From contig NC_061482.1 of NCBI RefSeq assembly GCF_022581195.2, forward strand, positions 15,748,001 to 15,812,000: a stretch of 64,000 bases of DNA, given 5' to 3'. A program made the translations under genes and the position numbers. Every line of letters starts with the position of its first letter. The first letter of the stretch is position 1. This DNA is from Helicoverpa zea (lineage: Eukaryota; Arthropoda; Insecta; Lepidoptera; Noctuidae). This document shows positions 33,301-45,300 of this stretch, piece after piece. The notes beneath the pieces are model-generated. The model had not been told where the DNA came from, did no database searches, and worked only from the letters and a program-made list of their open reading frames with translations.

Positions 33301-36300
33301 ATGATTGATTACCTTCTGCCAGTGGTTTTTCGTGTCCCGGGAACTCGCACACCCGGGTAAAAGTAGCCTACAGTCTTCCTACATACATGAAACCCTATCC
33401 TATTATATCGGACCAGTAGATTTTAAGATTAGCGTCATCAAACAAACTCATCATGTTTATATATAATATAAGCATAGATTGATAATATTTAGCAGAGATA
33501 CATTATAGAATGTATCTCTCTCCGCTCATATCGGATTATCGTCCCATCGGGCTATGAGAGTGAGAGAATAGTGAGTGCACTTGTGTTTGCGCAAATGCTT
33601 GTGCACTATAAGGGATTGTTCACACCAAACGTATTGTCCGCCGCTGACTGTGAGTATACTCACTGTCTGCCCCAGTGTGAACGTCGACTCAATCTGCAGT
33701 ACGCGTACCCACCAAGCCGACAATAGGCTATAGCGTACGATGCGCTACATGTGTGAACAAAAGAATAGGCTCTTGTAGGTTCACACTAGATGCGTACGCT
33801 GAGCGGCTGACTATTCTACACATAAAAGGGCTCAGTATTTGAAGTTGCTCGTAGTATTTTATAAACGATAAAACTTATTTTTTTCAAATCAGACGTTTCA
33901 CTTATATTTCAATTACATCATGCGCATTCAGATAGTTGCCATTTGCGAAGATCTAGAGGAAGACGAAAATAATAAAAAGAAGAGATTGTGGGTACATCCC
34001 TTAAATTTGAAGAGATGTTTTCTTGGTCAATTTCATACTTTATATTTCGAATATAGACTTTATCCAAATAAGTTCAAGAAATATTTTCGAATGACAGTAA
34101 AACATTCGATGAGTTACTATCTTTAATACGTTTAAGTTTATATAAAAGGGACACAAATTATCGACGTGCTGTACCGAGGCGCGGGGCGGTGCGTACGCGG
34201 CGGAGCGGCGCTATTCGGCAATTGCGTCCGCGTACCCAATCCGCGTCCGCCGTGCATAGTTGCGTTTTAAAATAATCGGCCACTGAGAGTCAGCTACAAC
34301 AGACGACGTAACAGCGTATAGTCGGTTCGGTGTGAACGACAATTTCAATATATATGAAAAAGCAATAAACTGCGTAACGCGCGCTCACAGTCAGCGGCCG
34401 ACAATACGTTTGGTCTGAACGATGCCTCATATGCCCTGCGCAGTTGGCTGATCTCCTTATATGAGAAAATCCGCCGTGGCTGAAATCGGCCTTGGATGTC
34501 ATTATAGATAATGAATATGAACTATGTTATCACCTAGTACAAATTATTATTTTAAATGATAACGCGTGAAAGGTTATATCATCCGGGGAATTCCCAAAGA
34601 TGTTTGCAGGCCTATCATAGTTCTTATGAATCACATCTATTGAACATATCCACTGCATATTGAAGTGCATATATGTATAGGATGACTGGTAATAAGAGTG
34701 ACCGATTCTTGAACACGTGAGTCTTCACTTATGATTACAAATAACTTTTCCAAAAATCTTTTTTTATACTCATTAGTTTAATCACAATTTGAAAACAGCT
34801 GTCTAAAACTGCATTTAGCACACGCACCTTCTTCCGATGAGAATAAGTTTGGTTGAGATTTTTTATATTTTTTGTTCCAATAGAACTGATATCTGAACAG
34901 TGCACACAGTAAGTCGTACTAATTAGAAACAAATATTATTACCTCTTTTATTTACAAGGAAAAATGCTTTAGTACATACGTATACTTACATATTACATTA
35001 AATATAAGGAAATCTATTTTCCTTGCTCTAGCTGTTTGTGATAAGCAGAACCAACCCACTACTTTGTAGAACATTTTCAAACAAATCGAATTACTTTAAA
35101 AATAAATATAAAGAGTGCTTGCACGTGGACGGATTTCGATTCATAATGAAAACCTCTTGAGTGTAAAAATATTAACTTTTCAATCGGGAGTAAAAATTGT
35201 ATCCTTTGCGAAGGTTATTTTCTAGAAATCCAATTAAAAAATAAACTAATTGCAATTCCGAGGCTTTCACCCTCAGACGACTTCTCTTTTATTTATAAAT
35301 ATTAAAGAGTAGTTCTAGTACCTACACTGTTTTCTTTCATACATTGCTTTGTTTACCTAATGCCGGCTACTGACCGACAGTTTTGACTAACCATTCAAAT
35401 TGTTAAGTTGAAACTGGCTTCCCTTATGTCTACAGTTTAACTAACAATTCAACTGTTCATTCAAAATTGAAAGTCAGTAGTCGGCATAAGGGTCCATGAT
35501 TTTTCCGTTCCTCATTCAGCGACTAAGACGGTTAATAATGTCCTACCTGCGATCGGGCAGTCAACCGTCGACGGGTAAATTACACCGATCAATTGAACCA
35601 CTTACAATTTATAATTCAATACAATAACGAGCCATAAGCTACATAATTATAGCACAGAGCTGAAATGCGCTAGTGGGTCGCGTCTTTTCAGCCTATGTCC
35701 ATTTTCAATATTCTATCTATCTTATATAATCTTGCTTACTAGAGATAGGAATGAGGCTAATGCACGAAGTACAAAATGCTAGTCATTTAATTCAGAGATA
35801 TCATAATATCCTAAGAAAGAAGCGCGCCAAAATGCGGGTGTTCGGAGGACAAGAGACGTACACGCCTTCTATGGAACTCGCTTAAACAAAAAAAGAAACA
35901 ATCAAATTAAACCAATCTTCGAAAATGATCCTAATGTTCTAGTTACTGATCACGCCCTCTTGACCTGAAAAAAAAAAGCCTGAGGTACCTAACTTATGGC
36001 ATCACCTCTATCTTTCCTTTCCCCGTAGGCCAATAATATGCAAAATTCTATCTCTAGTAACCAAACCATCAGATAGTTAGAATATTGGAATCGTTCATTA
36101 CACGAGCTCTTCATAAACCCCCGATTTAGTAATGCACTTCCAAGCTATAATTTTCAAATCAGTTATGCTACTGCAATTTTCAAGAATTCAACTGTGAGAC
36201 AGCAGTGACAGCATAATAATAAGGGAATGATAGGAACATGGACAGCAGCTCTATTAGAATCAAATATGTATTGCATCGGATTTACTGGGCTTCGATAGGG

Positions 36301-39300
36301 TAGTTTCAGACAGGGCTGGATTGACCATGTCACGAGTAGAAATTGCTAGGGGGCTCCCTTAATTCCCGTCACCCGAACCGGGCTGAGTGCACCAGTCTTA
36401 CTAGTCGACAAAACAACATTGCTGTTTCATATTTTTTAACTGTCTGGGACTCAGTTTTTCATTTCTTTTTTCTTTTTGGGTCTTCTTAAAGATGGATATA
36501 ATCTTGCTATCATGGGGCCCCACTTATAGAAAGTATGGTGCCCCGCCTAGTCCGGCACTGTTGAAAGGTAGAACAGATTCATTGATCGTTTCTATCGTTG
36601 CATTGGCTACGGAACAATTATGTACCTTTATAATGGTTCTTCATTATTTACCGATGGCGAATATGACTATAACTCAAAACATGGTGTTTACAGAGACGCG
36701 TATTCCTTTGATGATTTTGCCCTTTTATTAAGTAGTAGGTGTTGTTATTTTCACTCGAGACGGCATTGTTATAAGCTGTTAGACATCAGGACAAAGCTTG
36801 TAAACTGAAACCCTAAAGTAATACTTCTTTTCATTCATAGAAAACTGTGAAAGCTTGCACCTAATGCATTCTTTGTGTTTGTTTCAAAAGTAACTGAAAC
36901 TCGAGTACCCACTAATGCTCCTTTTGTTTGAAGAATTCAAGGAAAGCTTATTTCAGTGTTCCGTAAATAAGTAGACGGTATGAAATCCCTGAGTCCCAGA
37001 CCTATTGTTTTATATAAGCATAAGTTTCTGCGTTGGCTGCAGTATTTTCGAGTATTTTGGTGAAAATCTTATGTTTCCGAAAACTTGGTAGCTTGACGGC
37101 TGTATACCTATTGTATAATGAATAAATTATACGTCATTATTTCTTTCAAATTCGGGCGCTCTTTTTAAAACATATCGTTGTTAACTGAAATAATATTGAT
37201 AGAGAAAGAGAAACTTGTTCCATTTCTTTTCAATGGTTTCTCAAAACTGAGACAACTGTCCGTTGAACAAAACTGACGGCCAACTATCAAACGGTACGTA
37301 AGACTTCTGAAATAGGTTAATGTGACCTCTATATGCATCGGGCTGGCATACTTTTGCAAAATTCTGCATCTAACCGGAAAGAGCTGCCAGGATGTTTGAC
37401 ATGCAAAACTTGAGGGGGCTTATGTCCAATCTCAAATATGATGAAGATGAAGCATTGGACTTTTGTAAAGTCGGCGTTTTTGTTTAGAATGTTAACATTA
37501 AATTATATAGTGCAGTTCTACATACATAGGTGCAAGATCCATTTTATGGTTATTATTTACTTCTTTACATCTATTGCTGACTCTTTCTTTGTCAACAAGA
37601 TAAAAAGTGACAGCAATAGATTTAATGAAGCTTTAACTTTAATGGAGCTTTGTGCAACTGACGGTTATAGTTCGGCCATTCAGAGAATGCGTTCCTGACA
37701 CGTCGCGATTGAACTGACGACGTAACTACATTCATTGATTATTGATATAATAATGTTGTTTTAATGCTCCTCAATTGTTAAAACGGTAAACAACCAGCAA
37801 AAATATTTTTATCGTAACTGCAACGCCATTGCAAAGTTACGTCGTCAGTTCAATCGCGACGTGTCAGGAACGCATTCTCTGAATGGCCGAACTATAGTTT
37901 CATTAATACCTAAATAGAATCTTATGTAGGTATGGGTCTTTAATAATTCACTCACAGTTTTTTTGCGTTTCCTTGAAGCTTTTTCCCTAAACTGAAATAT
38001 TTTATACTACTTCTCTCAGTTTCTATCTGTCATATAAATTAATTGCTGATAACCTTAAAATGCAGACAGGTACTTCCATGCTTTAATGTTAGTAAGGATT
38101 TCACAACTATGCACAACATTTAATATTTATCAAAAGTCTTTACACTATTCAATACCTTTGTCCATCTCAGTGAACTTCATTCAATGCAATTTTATATCTT
38201 CTTCCAAAGACCTTGAGTCCAATTCACCTTGCGATTCAGTAGCGCGAACAGCCAAGGCATCTCTCGCCTTCAGTTCACGCTTCAGAAATCTCGATTACAT
38301 CGGTATTACGTTTAACTTGTTTTTGTTGCTATTCGATCATTTAGTCGTAAAAAGTACTTCCGAAGCTACTGAGCTAGAAACTGTTTATTTGTAAATGTAT
38401 TTCAGAATCTGCTCGTATTGAAACCGGGTTCGTACTATCTGATCATCGTTGAATATTAAATTAAAAGCTTGTTCAAATGAAATATGAGTATAAAATCTGA
38501 AAACATGGGTGTTATTATGTCCATGTCTATTCGCCACACAAAAATTTTCTACCACGTTTTAATTAATCAAAGCTGTATTTAGTCAAAACTAAAGAGCCCA
38601 TTCAATTAAAGTATGTATTATCCGTTAAAGGGCTACCACGCATCTAAAACACTCAATTGACATATTCTAGCGAAGAGTCCCGATTTCCTTTGTTCGAGTT
38701 CAGTCCCCGAAACTGGCTTTGCCTTAGTCTAATCTGTTGAGTGGTTCAGCATGTAGTACCTCTATAGTGCACGTCACCTCCTTGTGTAACACGGGTAATC
38801 AACTCGGCCATTTGCCCGACTGACGACCAAGTACTTGTAAAGATTTCAAAGCAGAGTTTCGAAAATACTCAATACGATTTTTTGATTATACTGCTCCTGT
38901 TTTAGCTGTATAATACAAATATTGTAAGAAAATGCTCGGAAGATGAATACAAATATTGGAACCATTGCATTGTTTAGTCAGTGTATCATCGTATGCACAG
39001 CCTTTTCCCAACTACGTAGGGGTCGGCTTCTAGTCTAAACGGATGCAGCTGAGTTTATGAGGTGCGACAGTCTATCTGCTTCCTAGGCCAAGTTACCTGG
39101 GCAACCCATTATCCGTAGGTAATACAGACTTACTGGCTTCTGACTACTAGTACAGTTTATCGAGGTTTCCTTCGTTTAGTCAATGTATAACACTACAAAG
39201 TTGCGATGGTTTGATAGTTGCTTGACCATTGATGTCTGCGACCGTTTACATGTTATTAACATTATTATAAAGGTTTATTAGTAAACAGTTGTTACAAAAG

Positions 39301-42300
39301 ACAAATTAAATTAATATAAAAGGCATGTTTAGTCTAGATAAGATAACACAACAAAAACTAATGTGTTTATATTACCTAGAAACAAAGACTTAACAACAAC
39401 CTATTCTATAGCCCGAAGGTGCTAATACCGCCATACGTGGGCGGTTCCAATCACAGTCCGTCTGAAGTCTAGACAACTATTGTTATCGATATAGTGTTAC
39501 TTACCCACGGAGGAAGAAAATATGGAGATGCCATGATGCCAGGTAGGTCAGGCGCCTTCTAGGTCAAATTCGTACGGTAGGCATGACCAAAACAATCACT
39601 TACGAGTGAACTAACGAGGCGTTCGCATTCTTTGAGACATCTTTTTTTTAGGGGTAATCATTGAATTACACATCCCGATGTGGGTTAGCAGCTTGAGATA
39701 GTGTCAGGCTCTTACGGACAAAAACCCATCCTTCTTAAGCCCTTCATGCCCTAGCGTTTTTGAGGCATATGTCGTCAACGATTTTTGGTATTACAAGAAA
39801 TGGTCGGGTCCAAAGGCGTATTAGGGCGGAAACGGTAACATTCTTCGTCCTGCGCTTCCTCGCATTGTGGCGCGCTACTTTCTTAGGCGATTTTCCGTTA
39901 TGGCGCCTCCGCTTGTTATTTTGTTCTCCATGGTGTTACCTAACCACCGTAGTCCCTTCCATGATATGCATGGAGTGACATAATTAGAGGGACGTCGTCG
40001 TGGCTCTGTTGTTGATATTAAATGTGCTAGTTTACAATATTGAAGATCATTTTACAATTTACATAGGTTGAGAGTGAAATGGCGATGAATGTGTGATGAG
40101 TATGAGTGTGTGTGTGTGTCTGTTTGTTACTTACGCAAAGGAATTGATGAAGCTTTGGTAGTAACTACATTATATACCAGAATAACATATAAGCTACATG
40201 TTACAAAGGTGCGGGTAGTAGTTCCTCTACAAGACTGTTGAAACCGCTGGCTGAAACTTTTTTTTGTTGTCGCTGTGCTAAAAATGCTATTACGCATCCC
40301 CTTCCCGTCGGGGGACGGAAGAGGGGTATATGGGACTTCCCGGTAAAGACGTTACCGGTCCACCCACTAAAAAGGCCCAGCGGCACTCCGACCTCGCCTG
40401 AGTGGAGGGGGTCTGGGAATCTATGGCGTCCAGTCCCAACCGCTGGCTAAACCTAGTATTTTGTAATTTGGTCATCCTGTTAGCCCAGCAAAATGCTACT
40501 GCAATTTCTACCAGTAATTGCAAATGAAATGATGTAATTGAACAAGTTCCGTCACAGATTACTTAATGGTTACTACACAAGGTTATAGCTTGTTAAAAGA
40601 AATAAGATAATAGCTCTACTTAGAGGCAACTAACCAACCTATACAAAATCAGTATCTACTTGTTTCTTGTTTACATTATTATATGCATTGGGTTTTCTGA
40701 ATATCATTTCCACTTTATTTTATAGAGTTTTTATGTACCGGCTTTAATACCACGAAAAACTTTGAATTAACTCTAGCACTAAAGTCATTACTTCTATCCA
40801 TGTATTTTTGGTCTTGTGTTAAAACTTGTATAATGTTTTATCATCACACAAAAGTGTAAACTCTCTTGTGAAGTTCAGGTAACGTATTCCATCTCTGTGT
40901 TCATAACATGCTACTCCTAGGTAGTACAATACAAAATCATTATAAAATGGAAACATTTTAAAGTATTATTAAGGGTTGTTGGCGTTGTTGGAAGTTGGCA
41001 TTCATCGGACAATTTACTTACAAAATGATGGCCTGAATTATGCTATGTTCACTGCACTGAAAATTATTTAAACGTAATTACGTAATAACCGACAATTTCG
41101 ATTGATAGCGCTTCGTCCAAGCCAGGTAACAATATAATATTCGTATTTTTTTTATTTTCTCAGCTTGGATCATTGTTATCAAAATTATATCAATCATATT
41201 TGAAATGGACTGAAGTTGGTTTATTAAGGGCTTTTGTTAGAAGGGGTTAACCATCTGCCTCGTCTTTCCCAACTATGTTGGGGTCGGCTTCCGGGATCAA
41301 CGCATGCATTTGTACCTACACTAGTGTTATACAAAGAGCGACTGCCTATATGACCTCCTCAAACCAGTTACCTGGGCAACCCAATACCCCTAGGCAAGAC
41401 TGGTGTGCAGATTTATTGGCTTCTGACAACCCCTAACGACTCTATGACGTCTGTGACACTATACCTCGGTTTCCTTTTTAGTTATATGCTGGTGTTCTTG
41501 CTGGTGAAACATTAGCTTGCTACGAACTTAACTTTTTGAATAATTTATCAAAAGCTAACTTTGTTGGTGGCTACTAGAAAGTGTAAACGCTACTGTCAGT
41601 ATGGATTTTCAGCTGTTTTACAAAATTGTTGAAACTACCTACGGTTACTTTTCTTGATGATGTAAGAACCATGCGTTCAATGACAGATATGTCGTGGTAA
41701 TTCTGTAGTTGCTTCGTATTTGCTCACTATTTGCCGTGGAAACCAGATAGACTGAAGTTCTCAACATATTACTTTTCGTTGAATACTTTATGGATCCCAT
41801 TTATACCATCATGGGCGGTTGACAAAGCACGGACACGTTAACGATCAAATTGTTACCCTGCAATCCGGTCCTGCTCCAATGTCGGTCTTGCGCCTGATCT
41901 CTCTCCGGTCGTGTCGGATTACCGTCCCGTCGGGGTCGGGGTGTGAAGGAATAGTGAGGCACCGCTGCTTGCACAATTGCTCGTGCACTATGATATGGCC
42001 TGCGCAGTTGGACAATCTTGGCTAGGACGACAATAAACATGGATGGTAACAGTACCTCATATATTTTCTCCATACAAGAAGAAGCACAATGATATCATAA
42101 CGTATCGAAACACAATACCTTATTATTCGACAATTATTTCTGCGAATGCTAACATTTCATCCGATTTTCAACAAATATAAAGGACTTTATTATTTATCGT
42201 TCTTAGAAATACTAATGAGATTGATCCGTGTCAACATAAGGAATGTTTGCGAAGACGTAATTACGAAATAAACCTTGTATTTTTAAGGATTCATACTTCG

Positions 42301-45300
42301 CACAGGATTGGAGAAGTTTCAGCATTTTGCTTTGAAACTGTTCCTTGCTTTGAAACTTTGCGGTTGAATTTGTAATTTTGTAGGTAAAATGGAAAACTGG
42401 AAAATATTTTGAGCTTTTGCTATTTCTGAGACTTCATGTTGATATATAAAAAGACATTTTTTTTTTCGTATGTTGTTTAATTTGCGTCGGTTAGACCTAT
42501 CCCGAAATATGTGGTTTGAAAATATGAGTCCGTTGCTTTCTTAGCATCCCTAAAGCTTTCACTCGCTTTTCACCCATTTTACGTATATCTAACCTCTGCT
42601 TTAATTTAGTCCTTGTTCATTCTGATTGCCAATATTCCTTTCTGAGTTGTTACTGCTTCATATTGTTTTGATATACATTTGCCTTTCACGTCAGCCATGC
42701 GCAATGTATTCATGCTGCTTTTAGATATATAGGAACATATGTGTATTCAGATGGAAGCCCATTAAGCTTTTGATAGCAGTATATATACCAGTGTTCATTT
42801 ATGTATACAGCATACATGTCAAGGTGTATACGAAACTGACAATCTGTGTTCTAACGGCTAGTGTCGCGATAGGTGATGAGCCGACAATCGCATAGAATGA
42901 TTATAACTCTAGGTGTAGTGTACTCTTTGACGAAAAATAACGAAAAAGGTTTACATTATTAACCTTCTAACATCTCGAAAATATTGACTACATCGGTTTC
43001 GCTCCATTTGTTGACATTACCAGCGATCCTTTGAGACTTCTACCGTACACAACGTCCCAACAAAATTCTACAAATTAAATTAATTCCAGATTTTTCCTTC
43101 CACAGTCTTGGTCTCTCGTGGGCATCGTGCTTATGATCGCGGCTGGCCTCATCATGTTCACGTACAAAGCGACTCAGTTCAACCTGCTGGGCTTCAACTT
43201 CTTGCTGATCGCATCCTTCGCGGCAGGCCTGAGGTGGACTTTCGCGCAACTGCTGATGCAGAAGTCCAAGTTGGGCTTACATAACCCAGTGGATATGGTG
43301 TTCCATGTGCAACCTTGGATGTTTGTCTCGTTGCTGCCGTTCACCATCATGTTTGAAGGTTGGTTGTATATAAATAATACTATTTTATCTTTATGATTGT
43401 ACTTTGAATGGTTTTACCTTTAATTCACCTTTGCTGTGGTATTTGCATCCGAGTACATGACTTTAGGAAAACATTTCATCGCCAGTTAGAGCTAGGCTAT
43501 ATTCTCGTCTATTGATAGACACGTGTAAAATTTCACGATCAAAGGCGGACCAAAATGCGAATCTAAAAATCCAAAACGGTGCAACGGATTTCGTACTCCG
43601 TTTCCCAAAAGTAGGTCGAACGAAAAAAGCCTTTAAAACAACTCCAATCACTCCACTGGCAGCATAGAAGGGGCCGCAATATAAACGTTACGGGAATACC
43701 CACATCGATCGGAATTGCACCTGCACTTTACACAAGCCCAAGCTTTATGCAAGCAAGCCATAGAGAACAAAATTACTAACGGAGATGTCATAACGGAAAA
43801 TCTAAGTTAAGAAACTAAATTGTGGGTGTTCGGGAGACGAGGAGCATTACTGTCTCCGACCATAAACAGCTTCATTGCAACCCGCCAATTTTTCGTAATA
43901 CCAAAAATCGTTGACAGATGTCTCAAAGAACCACTACACCTCGTTAGTTCACTAGATCGTTTTGGTCATACGCTCCTTACATATTTGACCAATAAGAAGG
44001 CGCCTGACCTACGTTTCGTATGGCCTCTCCGCTCGGGTTTTCCTTATCTTAGACCTGCTCTTATGAAAGTCGAAGCTTTATGCAAGCAAGCAGAGTGCAG
44101 AGTAAACCTCTTAACTGGCAACTTTACTCTTCATACTGGCTACAGCTTCTCTCCTTGAACTAACTATAACTCTTACGAAGTTTCTGCTCGAAGTCACTCA
44201 TTTTGCTTGACGTAAAGTTCGTTTTGGAACATTTGAGTTGAGTTAAGTTTTGGCACTATATGGATAGTAGCTTCCGTCCGCTGTTGCAACCGCGTCCCGA
44301 GAGAACTTAACGCACATATTTGTAAAAAGTAAACCTTATGTTATTTTCATATAAACGCTCTATCACTGCCAAGTTTCATCAAAATCCATCCAGCATTTTT
44401 GGGAGTAATTTACAATAGTTTCTGTAAATATTCAAAAAATCCTTCGAAAAATATTTAGAAGTTTGGTTTTTTTTGTTAAAAAATCGTTTGGCCTTTAATC
44501 TCTGATGGAAAAAACGCTACGACGACGTCTTCATTCAATTTGAATGAAGTCGGGCAAAAGTCATTGATTACAAATCTACATCCGAATTTTATATAATAGG
44601 TATTGTTTCATTGTGCATTGTGTCACTGCTGTCTAAATTATCTTTCATTCACGTACTCATAAAAAAGTTATCAAAACTAATTTTCTGCCGCTTTGGTTTC
44701 TGTTTTTGAAGCCCGGGTTCGATTCCACAATTGTGTGATGAGCATGATTGTTATAATAATTTACTGTGGGGCTTTCCGACCGTGTGTGGAAGAAGGTGTT
44801 CCTACATTGATTAATATGATATGTCCTACAGTTATACTGAATGGCACTCGTCCTAACAACAGTGACGTCACACACTTATTCACTTGAATGCTCCTGTCTT
44901 GTCACTCGAATCACATATGGCATACCAAACCAATTTCCATAATTCATATAATTTATACCAAACAGTGTTTAGTTTACCTACTAATAAATAAAATAAAATT
45001 GTTTAGAATATAATAATAAAGATTTTCAGATTTTTCGCGAAATAAATATATATTTTTAGTAAAGTTTTATTTCGAATCTAATCGGTAGGTCCTGCACGAA
45101 TCGTAAAAAATAAAAATCATTGGATTAGCGATTTGTTTATTCATCTGTAGAATTTTTAGTTTTAAACGTGTTAAATTTGTGAGATTCTATTCTTAGACAT
45201 GTTTTTCTTTGGTTCCATTTCAAATTATAGATACCTGGACAGCAAAAGTTCTTTTGACGTTCTACCATACCATAAGCTTGTAATAGACGCCATTTTGTTA

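Noticed and set aside
37438..37698. 86-codon + frame ending SSAIQRMRS, also seen at the end of a frame at 6315-6512
   Set aside because: The shared ending is just the translated TIR of the TAGTTCGGCC element, not a shared protein.
43820..44158. 112-codon + frame in SLC35C2 intron 3
   Set aside because: Most of it is the CACGGAG-family MITE, whose other copies do not keep the frame.
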